64,000 nt of DNA from Zhihengliuella sp. ISTPL4 (GTDB lineage: Bacteria > Actinomycetota > Actinomycetes > Actinomycetales > Microbacteriaceae). The notes below the pieces were generated by a model that saw nothing but the letters and a program-made list of their open reading frames with translations, had not been told where the DNA came from and did no database searches. The translations under genes were made by a program, and so were the position numbers. Shown in pieces: positions 1 through 8,480 of the stretch; within the stretch, counting starts at the first letter, position 1; every line of letters begins with the position of its first letter. The stretch covers positions 2,262,727-2,326,726 of the forward strand of contig NZ_CP025422.1 in assembly GCF_002848265.1 (NCBI RefSeq). Reading direction: 5' to 3'.

Positions 1-452
1 GCCACGGCGATGAACGTACCGGGCTTGGCGCGCGCGTACGACTTCACCTCGGAGAGAAGCGAGCCGGGGTCGCGGTCACCGATCCAGCCGGCGATGCCCT
101 GGATGCGGGTCGAGGCCTGACGGACGAGGTCGGCGGCGACACCGCCGTCCGAGTTCTGCGCCATCGTGCCCAGCTCGCCGCCGACGGACCGCAGTCCGTC
201 CGCGACGCGGCGCTGCTGCACCGCCGCCTGCTCCGACAGCTCGTTCTTGGTCTGGTGATACAGGTCGCGGACCTGATCCTTGGCTTCGTGGGCGACGGCA
301 CCGGCCTCGGCCTTCGCCGTCTCGACGACGCCAGCCGCCTGGTGCTTCGCCTCGTCCGCGACACCCGCGGCTTCGTTCGCCGCGGTCCGGACGGTTCCCG
401 GAGACTCGGTCGTACCGCTGCCCGCGGCACCTTCTGCATTGCTCTGCGACAT
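1..452 (-). CDS. Ala/Glu/Lys-rich coil protein, 3' end outside window
   Basis: The ATG is at 452-450 on the minus strand, preceded by a GAGAGGAAG ribosome-binding site; 150 codons are visible and the C-terminus lies beyond position 1. The first 15-60 residues are an amphipathic Ala/Glu/Lys helix of the LEA or coiled-coil kind (EAAGVADEAKHQAAG, then ETAKAEAGAVAHEAKDQ). A helical stretch with RVADGLRSVGGELG follows, and the visible end, KPGTFIAVA, looks like the start of a membrane segment. In actinobacteria such proteins often stand before a phage-holin-like membrane protein and a DUF3618 protein, usually annotated only as stress or nutrient-deprivation induced. The coding frame is seen directly; the stress role is inference. 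Confidence 0.7.
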   Translation of the reverse strand, partial: MSQSNAEGAAGSGTTESPGTVRTAANEAAGVADEAKHQAAGVVETAKAEAGAVAHEAKDQVRDLYHQTKNELSEQAAVQQRRVADGLRSVGGELGTMAQNSDGGVAADLVRQASTRIQGIAGWIGDRDPGSLLSEVKSYARAKPGTFIAV

Positions 453-603
453 CGTTCTTCCTCTCGACTCCCGCCGACGGCCGCCGACGTGTCAGCAGTT
501 CTACTCCGGGGTCCGTGGATCACCGCGAGGGTTGACGCGGCTCTCCGCGGGCATTACCGTGCCGGGACTCCTCCCCGCTGCCGCGCCCGCCTACGATGGG
601 GCC

Positions 604-1209
604 ATGGCCGACAAGCCGCAGTGGCTCATCCGCGAAGACGCGAGCGTCCCCGTGCTGGTCGCGCTCGCCCTTCGGCAGCTGCTGGGCATCCGGGAGCCCC
701 TGGATCTGCCATCGCTCCGAGACCTCTCCGTCCGCGCCCCTGAGGCGGCGGACGCAGCTCCCGAGGTCGAGGCGCAGTGGCGTGACTACTGGGACATGAC
801 CGTCGAGCCGCGCTCGCATCACTCGGGTGTCCCGCTCGAGCTGATCGACGGTTTCGACACGCTCGTGGCCCTTCCGGCGACCGGCGCCGAGGCGCTCTCG
901 TCGGCGATCCGGCCGCATGCCGGTACCGCTCTCCGCTATGCCGACGCCGCGCACGACCGGTACGTGGGGTCGATGAAGAGCCACACCGGCGGGGACGCCT
1001 ATCGGGCGTACGCGAGTGCGATCGCCGAGTTCGAACGCGATATCGGACGCCGCGCCCACTCGTTCGAGCTGAACGTGCAGGTGCTGCCGCTGTCGCAGCG
1101 CGGCGTCTGGTGGATCGGCGACCTCACCGTGGCGGTGACCGACGGACTCCGCCGGGACGTCGTGGCGTTCGACGCCGCCATCCGTCCGGTGATCGCCGAG
1201 CTCGCCTAG
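604..1209 (+). CDS. Hypothetical protein, 201 aa
   Basis: The ATG at 604 lies exactly six bases after TACGAT (592-597), so the transcript is probably leaderless; an upstream extension of the frame would run through that promoter. The product is a soluble, acidic protein (MADKPQWLIRED...) with conserved-looking Trp residues (DYWDMTVEP, GVWWIGDL) and no signal peptide or membrane segment. I do not recognise a domain. The TAG stop overlaps the stop of the convergent gene at 1206 in a shared CTAG. Confidence 0.75.
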   Translation: MADKPQWLIREDASVPVLVALALRQLLGIREPLDLPSLRDLSVRAPEAADAAPEVEAQWRDYWDMTVEPRSHHSGVPLELIDGFDTLVALPATGAEALSSAIRPHAGTALRYADAAHDRYVGSMKSHTGGDAYRAYASAIAEFERDIGRRAHSFELNVQVLPLSQRGVWWIGDLTVAVTDGLRRDVVAFDAAIRPVIAELA

Positions 1210-1535
1210 GCGCGGTCCGTGCTGTCGTCGTCGACCACGGTCTCCCGATCGACGGTCACGACGCGATCATGGCGTCGAGCGAGCCGCTCGAGGACGAGAC
1301 CCGCGACACCACCGAGGGCGAGGCCGATGGGAACGGTCCAGAGCAGGAGGAACCCGAAGACCTGACCGGGCGGGTAGACGACATCGAGAGCCTGCGACTG
1401 CTCGAAGCTTCCGACCATCGTGAGGATTCCGGCGGCGATGACGCCGAGCACGACGCCGATGCCCATGAGCACGCCGTACCGCGGCACGCGGCGCACGGTC
1501 GCTTCGACGGTCTGGTGGGTGTCACGGGAGGGCAT
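1206..1535 (-). CDS. Small two-TM membrane protein, 109 aa
   Basis: Two hydrophobic segments (about residues 21-42 and 57-82) are joined by a short extracytoplasmic loop (DVVYPPGQ). The C-terminal tail is charged and Asp-rich (RRHDRVVTVDRET...). Similar actinobacterial proteins are sometimes labelled Trk potassium transporter, but at this length with two TM helices nothing supports transport. A weak GACAAT lies six bases before the ATG at 1535, so it may be leaderless. Function unknown. Confidence 0.7.
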   Translation of the reverse strand: MPSRDTHQTVEATVRRVPRYGVLMGIGVVLGVIAAGILTMVGSFEQSQALDVVYPPGQVFGFLLLWTVPIGLALGGVAGLVLERLARRHDRVVTVDRETVVDDDSTDRA

Positions 1536-1576
1536 GCCTCCATTGTCCCACCCTCCGCGCGTCCGTGCAGCCGCAT

Positions 1577-1616
1577 GCGGAACCGCCCTCCCGGTCCCCA
1601 GGGAGGGCGGTTCCGC
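1577..1616 (-). terminator. Hairpin after the HtaA gene
   Basis: A perfect 16-bp stem (GCGGAACCGCCCTCCC, 1577-1592, with its complement at 1601-1616) and an 8-nt loop lie just past the stop of the HtaA gene. There is no T run, as is common in high-GC actinobacteria. Confidence 0.75.
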
Positions 1617-1626
1617 GCCGCCGGAC

Positions 1627-4600
1627 TCAGACTTCGGTCGTCGTCTCGGCCGGCTCCCCCCTCCGAGTCCGGCGCACGATGAGCACGCCGCCGGTCGCAG
1701 CCAGCGCCACGACGACCAGGCCTCCGACGATCCAGGGCCACACCGGTGCTTCCTCCGACCCGGCCGGCGCGCTGATCGCGGTCACCGCCGCATCGGCCTC
1801 GGTCTCCGGTTCGGACTGCTGCTCCTCCGCGGGAGTGCCGCACGCCGCGTCGACCGGGATCACTGCGGAGACGGGGTCGAGCTGCTCGCCCGCCTGATAT
1901 GTGCCGAACGCGGCGGCTCCGGCCTCGGTCAATGTCGTGGGCACGGCGTCGAGGGCCAAGGCCCCTCCGGTGACGGCGGCGTCCGCGAGGGCGAACTCCG
2001 CGAGGCGCACTCCCTGCTGCGCGACGTTCTCTCCCGCCTGGGTGGTCCCGGTGACGTCGAACACCAGGTAACCGGTGTCGCCGGCGAGCTCGACGCGGGC
2101 GTTCGCGAGCGTGGTGTTCAGGGCCCCGTCGTGACCGGTGAAGGTGATCGCGCCGCCGTACGTGATGACGCCCGTGCGTGCCGCGTCGTCCAGCGAACCG
2201 GTGCCGTTCGACCACACGAAGGCGGGGTACTCGTAGGCCACGTCGGTGAGCGTCCAGCCGCCCCGCGCGATGCCCTCGATGTAGGTGCGGAACGACTCCT
2301 TGTAGCCCCAGTGCAGGGTCGCCCCCTCGACCGTGCACACGCCGAGCTCCGTGGTCGCTCTGGTGAGCGTGAACGCGAGACCGCGATCGACGGAGCCCTG
2401 GAAGGTGAGCGTGTGGGCGCCGTCCGGGAGCGTCGCCGGGAGGGCACCCGACCACGTCGCGACCCCCGACGCGTCCGCCGTCACGGTGCCGAGCAGCACG
2501 GGGGTCGAGTACACGACCACCTTGATGCCCTCCTCGTTCGGACGGAAGCCGGAGGCGGAGACCGTGGCCGTCTTCCCGGCGGCGAGCGCGGCGAGGTTCT
2601 CCTCGTCGACCTCGATGCCGGTGGCCGTCGGGGCGGTCGCCGGCAGCGTGGTCTTCGGGGCGACCGCCGCCGCCGCGACCGTACCCGTGGTGCCGGACGG
2701 GGCGGCGGCGACGGCGCCGATCGTGAATGTCACCGGGTTGAGCGTGGTGCCGTACCCTGACAGGACCCGGTCACGCCCGGCGTCCGTGAGGGCGGCCGGC
2801 GCGGCGGTGTAGGTGACGGCGCCGTTGGCAGCCGTGCGGGCGGCGCGGGACAGGTCGAGCGTCGCGAACGGCACCTGCGCACCCCCGCTCGTCACGAACA
2901 GCGTGGCGGAGGATTCCGAGGTGATCCGGATCGTCGGATCGGCGACCGTGACGTCGAGCACCCCGTGGTGGCCGGTGAAGCGCACGGCACCTCGGTAGAC
3001 GACACTGCCGCGTCCGGAAGCCGCGTCGTAGTCGCCGCCCACGGTCTGACCGAACTGGAACTGGCCACCGGAGCGGGTGGCGCCGCCGGACACGGCGATC
3101 GCGCCCTGCGCGATCGGCCCGGTGATGTAGTTCGTGAACGAGGACGAGATGGCCCAGCGCAGCGACCCGCCGGGGACGGTCGCGGCCGGCTTCGTCGGCG
3201 TGACCGGGGGCTGCGGCGTGACCGGGGGCTTCGGCTCGGTCGGCTTCTCGCCGAGCAGTGCACGCCACTGCGCGTCGGTGATCGTGACCGCGCCCCGCGC
3301 ATGGATGGTGTCCGCGGTCGGCATCGTGTGCTGCTGCCACACGATGACCTCGTACGTCTTCGACCTGTCGAGGTTCTTCGCCGCGGTGTTCAGGTCGACG
3401 GCGAAGGCTCCGAAGCCGATGTTCCGGACGTACTGCATGGCGAGGAAGCCGCCGGCGGCGGTCACGTCGGCCTCCGTCCCCGTCTCGATGAGCGCCGCGT
3501 AGGCGCCGGTGACCGCGCCGAGGTCGGCGGCAGTGACCTTCACCGTGAGCCCGTCCGCTGCGGTGGCGCCGGTGACGGCGGTCGTGACCGACGGTCCGGA
3601 GGAGGGCAGCAGGGCGTTCCACTGCGCGTCGGTGACGGTGACGGTGGAGCGCGCGTAGATGGTGTTCGCGTTCGGCATCGTGTGCTGCTGCCAGACGATC
3701 ACCTCGTAGGCCTTCGACCGTTCGAGAGCACTCGCCGCCGCGGTCAGGTCGACGTTGAAGCCGCCGCCCGTGATGCCGCGCACGTACTGCATCGCGAGGA
3801 AGCCGCCGCCGGCGGTGACATCGGCCTCCGTGCCCTTCTCGATCAGCGCGGCGTAGGCACCGGTGACGGCACCCAGCTTCGTCGCCGCGGCCGTGACCGT
3901 GAGCCCGTCCTCAGCCGTCGCCGCCTTCACCGTGGTCGTCAGGGCGGGAGCGATGCGGTAGTCCAGGGGAACGCTGCGCTCCTGGTCGGCGTTGACGACG
4001 CCGCCCGCCCCGTAGGTGTACACGCCGTAGGAACCGGGCGTCGCCGCGGTGTCCTTCAAGGTCAGCGTGACCTGGAAGGATCCGTCCGGGGAGATGTCCA
4101 CCCACTGCGCGCGGATCGCACCCTGGTACTGCGCGGGGACCTGTGTGAGCACGCCCTCGGCGAGCGCCCAGGCCTGCGCGCCGACGGAACGCGTCGAGGA
4201 CGGGGCGCCCTGCGAGGGCTGCCACGTCGCAGCGAAGTTGCCGAAGACCACGTAGGTGCCCTGGGGGAGGTTCGACGGGATGGGGACGCCGCGTCCGCCG
4301 ACGTTGGCGGTGGGGTCGTAGCCTGTGCCCTTCACGACGATCTTGTCGCCCGCCTGGAGGCGTGCGCCCGCGGCGGGCGTGATGCCGTCGGCGAGGAACA
4401 CCTCGATGGCCGCTTCGGCCGGCGCCGGCTGCAGCGCCTCCCACTGGGCCGCGCTGATCGCCACGGCGGAGCGGGCGTGGATCGTCGCCGCGCTGGGCAT
4501 CGTGTGCTGCTGCCAGACGAGGACCTCGTACGCCTTCGACCGGTCCAGTGCGGTCGCCGCGGCGGTCAGATCCACGGTGAAGGCACCGCCGGCGATCCCC

Positions 4601-5370
4601 CGCACGTACTGCATCGCGGCGAACCCGCCCCCGGCGGTCACCTCGGCCTCGGTCCCTGCTTCGATCAGTGCCACGTAGGCGCCGGTGATCGCCCCAAGGT
4701 CCTGCCCTGCGGCGCGGACGACCAGTCCGCCGTCCTTCGTGGCCGCGGTGACGCTCGTCGCGACCGCGGGAGTCGGCGTAGGCGGCGTCTGCCCCGGGTC
4801 CGTCTCGCCCGGCTCCGGCTCGCCGGGCTCGATCTCGCCCGGCTCGGTCTCGCCCGGGGTGGTCTCGCCCGGCGTCGTCTCCCCGGGCTCGACGGGCGTC
4901 GTACCGAAGACCGTGTCCCACTGTGCCGCCGTGACCGCGACGGCGCCGCGACCGTAGATCGTGGACGCGTCCGGCGCGGAATGCTGCTGCCAGACCAGCA
5001 CCTCGTAGTTCTTCGTCCGGTCGAGGGACGCGACGGGGGCCTTCAGCGTGAACGACGCACCCCCCTGCTGCACGCTCGGGAAGGGCAACGCGAACGCCGC
5101 GTAACCGCCGCCCGCCGTGACGCCGCTCTCGGCTCCGGAGACGATGAGCGCGGCGTAGACGCCCTTCACGTCCGGCAGCCCCTCGGCCTGCACCTGCACG
5201 GTGAGGCCGGTGGTGTCGGCGGACGACACCACCGCGGTGACGGTCGCGCCGGCGGCGTGCGCCGGCGGGGCGACCATCGCCCCGGCGGCGACGAGGACGA
5301 AGGACACGAGGGCGGCGAGCAGGACGCGTAGGCGTGTACTCGCTGAGGGGGTCTGTGCTGTGGCGTTCAC
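1627..5370 (-). CDS. Large HtaA-domain haem-binding cell-surface protein
   Basis: A 1247-residue secreted protein. The GTG start at 5370-5368 is preferred over a GTG 18 codons upstream because GGAG precedes it and the signal peptide (about 1-40, ending PAHAA) begins directly. Four homologous repeats of about 115 residues, each with a Y-E-V-(L/I)-V-W-Q-Q-H motif, lie near 40-155, 203-313, 475-590 and 590-708. A PGET/PGEP proline-glutamate linker separates repeats 1 and 2, and an unrelated block (313-473) lies between 2 and 3. Two HtaA domains follow (about 735-885 and 1015-1175; FTGHHG and FTGHDG motifs). One C-terminal TM helix (about 1210-1232) with an RRTRRG stop-transfer anchors it; there is no LPXTG. 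HtaA proteins bind haem at the corynebacterial surface and feed HmuTUV, encoded divergently here. A DtxR-like box lies upstream. Confidence 0.9.
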   Translation of the reverse strand: MNATAQTPSASTRLRVLLAALVSFVLVAAGAMVAPPAHAAGATVTAVVSSADTTGLTVQVQAEGLPDVKGVYAALIVSGAESGVTAGGGYAAFALPFPSVQQGGASFTLKAPVASLDRTKNYEVLVWQQHSAPDASTIYGRGAVAVTAAQWDTVFGTTPVEPGETTPGETTPGETEPGEIEPGEPEPGETDPGQTPPTPTPAVATSVTAATKDGGLVVRAAGQDLGAITGAYVALIEAGTEAEVTAGGGFAAMQYVRGIAGGAFTVDLTAAATALDRSKAYEVLVWQQHTMPSAATIHARSAVAISAAQWEALQPAPAEAAIEVFLADGITPAAGARLQAGDKIVVKGTGYDPTANVGGRGVPIPSNLPQGTYVVFGNFAATWQPSQGAPSSTRSVGAQAWALAEGVLTQVPAQYQGAIRAQWVDISPDGSFQVTLTLKDTAATPGSYGVYTYGAGGVVNADQERSVPLDYRIAPALTTTVKAATAEDGLTVTAAATKLGAVTGAYAALIEKGTEADVTAGGGFLAMQYVRGITGGGFNVDLTAAASALERSKAYEVIVWQQHTMPNANTIYARSTVTVTDAQWNALLPSSGPSVTTAVTGATAADGLTVKVTAADLGAVTGAYAALIETGTEADVTAAGGFLAMQYVRNIGFGAFAVDLNTAAKNLDRSKTYEVIVWQQHTMPTADTIHARGAVTITDAQWRALLGEKPTEPKPPVTPQPPVTPTKPAATVPGGSLRWAISSSFTNYITGPIAQGAIAVSGGATRSGGQFQFGQTVGGDYDAASGRGSVVYRGAVRFTGHHGVLDVTVADPTIRITSESSATLFVTSGGAQVPFATLDLSRAARTAANGAVTYTAAPAALTDAGRDRVLSGYGTTLNPVTFTIGAVAAAPSGTTGTVAAAAVAPKTTLPATAPTATGIEVDEENLAALAAGKTATVSASGFRPNEEGIKVVVYSTPVLLGTVTADASGVATWSGALPATLPDGAHTLTFQGSVDRGLAFTLTRATTELGVCTVEGATLHWGYKESFRTYIEGIARGGWTLTDVAYEYPAFVWSNGTGSLDDAARTGVITYGGAITFTGHDGALNTTLANARVELAGDTGYLVFDVTGTTQAGENVAQQGVRLAEFALADAAVTGGALALDAVPTTLTEAGAAAFGTYQAGEQLDPVSAVIPVDAACGTPAEEQQSEPETEADAAVTAISAPAGSEEAPVWPWIVGGLVVVALAATGGVLIVRRTRRGEPAETTTEV

Positions 5371-5451
5371 GATTCTCCGCGGCCCCCGGGACGCGTCAGG
5401 TCGCGCGCTCCGGCGGTGCCGCACGGCAGTCGGGGCGAGGGTGGAGTTTGG

Positions 5452-5470
5452 TTAGGCTTAGCTAAGCAAG
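5452..5470. promoter_or_regulatory. DtxR/IdeR-like box 1, HtaA side
   Basis: TTAGGCTTAGCTAAGCAAG matches 13 of 19 positions of the DtxR/IdeR consensus (TWAGGTWAGSCTWACCTWA). It lies 82 bp upstream of the HtaA GTG in the divergent promoter region, where iron-loaded DtxR would repress. Confidence 0.65.
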
Positions 5471-5515
5471 CCGCCGATTCCGAGCGTAGAGGGGCGACGG
5501 CGAAGGCGTCAAGTT

Positions 5516-5534
5516 TTAGGATAGCCTTGCCTAA
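5516..5534. promoter_or_regulatory. DtxR/IdeR box 2 covering the hmuT -10 and start
   Basis: TTAGGATAGCCTTGCCTAA matches 17 of 19 positions of the DtxR/IdeR consensus. It contains the likely -10 (TAGCCT, 5522-5527) and its last base is the A of the hmuT ATG, so repressor binding would cover both promoter and start site. Confidence 0.88.
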
Positions 5535-6640
5535 TGCGACGCGCTTCTGCCCTGGTCCTCGCTGCCGCCCTGGCCCTCGGACTCGCCGCCTGCGCGGGCC
5601 CCGCCATCGTCCCCGCGTCGTCTCCTCCGGTGGATGCGGCGTGCCCGCAGGCATCCGTCCCTCTCGCCGACCTCGACCTCGTGGACGACGTGCGCGCGGC
5701 GACCGGACCTTCGACCGCCTGCCTGGCCGATCACGCCGTCCTTCCCGTCGAGGACGGGACGGCGCCCGACCTCCCGGTGACCGTGACCGACAGCGAGGGC
5801 CGCGAGATCGAGGTCACCGATATCGATCGCATCCTGCCGATCGACATCTCCGGCACGATCGCCGCCACGGTGTTCGCGCTCGGGCTCGGCGATCAGGTCG
5901 TCGGACGCGACGCCTCCACGCAGTTCCCCGGCACCGAGGACCTTCCGGTCGTCACCAAGACCGGGCACACGCTCAACCCGGAGGCCATCCTCGAGCTCGC
6001 CCCGACCGTCATCCTCACCGACACCACCATCGGCCCCAAAGAGGTTCGTCAGCAGCTCCGGGACGCCGGCATCGCGGTCGTCGTCATCTCCGGCGACCGT
6101 CGGATCGACACCACCGCCGCGCTCGTGACCGAGATCGCCACGGCCCTCGGCGTCCCGACGCGCGGAGAGGCGCTCACCGCCCGCCTCGACGCCGAACTCG
6201 ACGCGGCCGTGGCGGAGATCGACGGCGTCACCCCGGCCACCGCGGCCGACCGCGCCCGCATGCTCTTCCTGTACGTGCGGGGGAGCGCCAACGTGTACTA
6301 CATCTTCGGCGAGGACTCGGGGGCGGACTCCCTCATCGACGCGGTCGGCGGAGTCGACGTCGCGGAGGAGATCGGCTGGGAGGGGATGAAGCCGATGACC
6401 GCGGAAGCGCTCGTCGCGGCGCAGCCCGACGTCCTGGTGATGATGACGGACGGGCTGGAGTCCGTAGGGGGCGTGGACGGACTCCTCGAACGCGTCCCTG
6501 CCATCGCCGAGACCCCGGCAGGAGCACACCGGCGGGTCATCGACATGGCGGATGCCGAGATCCTCAGCTTCGGCCCCCGGTCGGCCGACGTGATCAGCGC
6601 CCTCGCGCGCGCCCTGTACGCGCCGGAACCCTCCTCGTGA
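5534..6640 (+). CDS. hmuT: Haem/iron ABC transporter substrate-binding lipoprotein
   Basis: A 368-aa lipoprotein with a lipobox LAAC at Cys20. The rest is a class-III periplasmic-binding fold (Peripla_BP_2), with a VTVTDSEGREIEV strand, the segment PTVILTDTTIGPKEV and a C-terminal FGPRSADVI helix. It is expected to bind haem or ferric siderophore outside the membrane and deliver it to HmuUV. The ATG follows TAGCCT by exactly six bases with no Shine-Dalgarno sequence, so it is probably leaderless. It overlaps hmuU by GTGA. Haem rather than siderophore specificity is inferred from the divergent HtaA gene. Confidence 0.88.
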   Translation: MRRASALVLAAALALGLAACAGPAIVPASSPPVDAACPQASVPLADLDLVDDVRAATGPSTACLADHAVLPVEDGTAPDLPVTVTDSEGREIEVTDIDRILPIDISGTIAATVFALGLGDQVVGRDASTQFPGTEDLPVVTKTGHTLNPEAILELAPTVILTDTTIGPKEVRQQLRDAGIAVVVISGDRRIDTTAALVTEIATALGVPTRGEALTARLDAELDAAVAEIDGVTPATAADRARMLFLYVRGSANVYYIFGEDSGADSLIDAVGGVDVAEEIGWEGMKPMTAEALVAAQPDVLVMMTDGLESVGGVDGLLERVPAIAETPAGAHRRVIDMADAEILSFGPRSADVISALARALYAPEPSS

Positions 6641-7710
6641 CCGGCGAGGTCGTCACCCCGACCCCGACCAGGCACCGGGGGCTGCGATTCGCGACCGTGG
6701 TTTTGGCCCTCGTCATCGGTCTCGTCGTCACCTGCGTCGCGTCGATCACGAGCGGGCAGTACGACCTGTCCCCGAGCGCGCTCGTCGGCGTCCTGCTGCG
6801 CGGCATCGGCATCGACACCGCCGGGGCTCCGGCCGCGGCGACCGACGACGGCGTGATCTACAACCTCCGCCTCCCGCGGTTGGTCCTCGGCCTGCTCGTC
6901 GGCGCCGCGCTCGCGGTCTCCGGCGTGCTCATGCAGGCCATCTTCGGCAACCCGCTCGCCGACGCGGGCGTCGTCGGCGTCTCGTCCGGCGCCGCGCTCG
7001 GCGCGGCGGCCAGCATCACCTTCGGCCTGGCCACCTTCGGCATGTGGACGACACCCGTCTTCGCCTTCCTCGGGGGCCTCGCGGCCGTCTTCTCCGTGTA
7101 CCTCCTGAGCCGCTCCGGCGGTCGCACCGAAGTGGTCACGCTCTTGCTCACGGGTATCGCGATCAATGCGATCGCGGGCGCCGGCATGGCCTTCCTCACG
7201 TTCCTCGGCACGACCTCGACGAGAGAGCAGATCGTGTTCTGGCAGCTCGGATCGCTGAACGGCGCCCTCTGGTCGAACATCCAGCTCGTCGCGCCGCTCG
7301 TCGCGATCGGGATCGTCGTCGCTCTGATCGTGGCGCCGGGACTGGACCTCTTCGCCCTCGGCGAGCGCACCGCCCGGCATCTCGGCGTCCCGGTCGAGCT
7401 GCTGCGGATGGTCGTCATCGTGACGGTGGCACTGCTCGTCTGCGCCGCGGTGGCGTTCGCCGGGATCATCGGCTTCGCCGGGCTCGTCGTGCCCCATCTC
7501 ATGCGCATGCTGATCGGCCCGGCACACCTTCCGCTCGTCATCGCCTCCGCCCTGGGCGGCGCGCTCCTCATCGCGGTCGCCGACCTCGTGGCGCGCACCG
7601 CGGTGCCGCTCGCGGACCTGCCCATCGGCATGATCACGTCCCTCGTGGGCGGGCCGTTCTTCCTCTGGCTCCTCGTGCGCACGCGGCGCCGGTCGGGAGG
7701 GTGGGCATGA
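6637..7710 (+). CDS. hmuU: Haem/iron ABC transporter permease (FecCD family)
   Basis: A 357-aa polytopic protein starting at GTG 6637, whose bases overlap the hmuT stop (GTGA). It has the FecCD/BtuC hallmarks: NPLADAGVVGVSSGAALGAA after the first helices, the GLVVPHLMRML coupling region near 285, and a C-terminal PIGMITSLVGGPFFLWLL. About ten TM helices are expected. It forms the membrane channel of the HmuTUV importer and is followed by hmuV with a 4-bp ATGA overlap, so the three genes are one translationally coupled operon. Confidence 0.9.
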   Translation: MTGEVVTPTPTRHRGLRFATVVLALVIGLVVTCVASITSGQYDLSPSALVGVLLRGIGIDTAGAPAAATDDGVIYNLRLPRLVLGLLVGAALAVSGVLMQAIFGNPLADAGVVGVSSGAALGAAASITFGLATFGMWTTPVFAFLGGLAAVFSVYLLSRSGGRTEVVTLLLTGIAINAIAGAGMAFLTFLGTTSTREQIVFWQLGSLNGALWSNIQLVAPLVAIGIVVALIVAPGLDLFALGERTARHLGVPVELLRMVVIVTVALLVCAAVAFAGIIGFAGLVVPHLMRMLIGPAHLPLVIASALGGALLIAVADLVARTAVPLADLPIGMITSLVGGPFFLWLLVRTRRRSGGWA

Positions 7711-8480
7711 GCCTCCGGCTGCAGGGCCGCGGGCTCACGGTGCGCGTCGGGGACGGACGCGCCATCCTCGACGACGCCGCCATCGACATCCACGCGGGTG
7801 AGGTGCATGCCCTCGTCGGGCCGAACGGCGCGGGCAAGACCACCCTGTTCGGCGTGCTCGCGGGGGACATCACTCCAGCCGCCGGTACGGTGCTCCTCGA
7901 CGGACGTCCGGTCGCGGGGGTGCGTCCCCGTGCGCTCGCGCAGCAGCGCGCCGTGCTCCTGCAGGAGAACACCGTCACCTTCCCCTTCACGGCCGAGCAG
8001 GTCGTGCGGATGGGACGCACCCCGTGGGCGCGCACGCCGTCCGCCACCGACGACGACCGCGCCGTGGCCGCGGCGATGGCGACGACCGAGGTCACGGCAC
8101 TGCGGGAGCGCTCCGTCCCCTCGCTCTCCGGCGGTGAGCGCGCGCGGGTGGCTCTCGCCCGCGTGCTCGCCCAGGACACCGGGATCCTGCTGCTCGATGA
8201 GCCCACCGCGGCGCTGGATCTCAAGCACCACGAAGACGTCATGCGCGTGGTGCGGAGCCAGGCGGAGGCCGGGGTCGCGGTCGCGGTCGTGCTGCACGAC
8301 CTGAACGCCGCGCTCGCGCATGCCGACCGGGTCACCCTGCTCGCCGGCGGGCGGGTCACCGCCACCGGCACGCCGGGTGACGTCCTCACGGCCGCCCGAA
8401 TCGAGGAGGTCTACGGGCAGCCCGTCGATGTGTTCCCGCACCCCGTGACCCGGGTGCCGCTCGTCGTCGCGCGGCGCTAG
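7707..8480 (+). CDS. hmuV: Haem ABC transporter ATP-binding protein
   Basis: A 257-aa ABC ATPase with Walker A GPNGAGKTT (38-46), signature LSGGERARVALARVLAQ (about 141-157), Walker B ILLLDEPTAALDL and switch His in VLHDLNAALAHADR. This is the usual length of HmuV/FecE proteins. It powers import through HmuU. The stop TAG overlaps the stop of the convergent gene at 8477 in a shared CTAG, leaving no room for a conventional terminator. Confidence 0.92.
   Translation: MSLRLQGRGLTVRVGDGRAILDDAAIDIHAGEVHALVGPNGAGKTTLFGVLAGDITPAAGTVLLDGRPVAGVRPRALAQQRAVLLQENTVTFPFTAEQVVRMGRTPWARTPSATDDDRAVAAAMATTEVTALRERSVPSLSGGERARVALARVLAQDTGILLLDEPTAALDLKHHEDVMRVVRSQAEAGVAVAVVLHDLNAALAHADRVTLLAGGRVTATGTPGDVLTAARIEEVYGQPVDVFPHPVTRVPLVVARR

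Noticed and set aside
1206-1535. Annotation as Trk potassium transporter
   Set aside because: Only 109 residues and two TM helices, with no filter loop; the label seems to be a propagated database name.
2965-5331. Long open frame (788 codons) on the plus strand opposite the HtaA gene
   Set aside because: It is the antisense shadow of a GC-rich, repeat-containing gene: Arg/Gly-rich, no start signal, no domain, while the minus strand has a signal peptide and clear HtaA domains.
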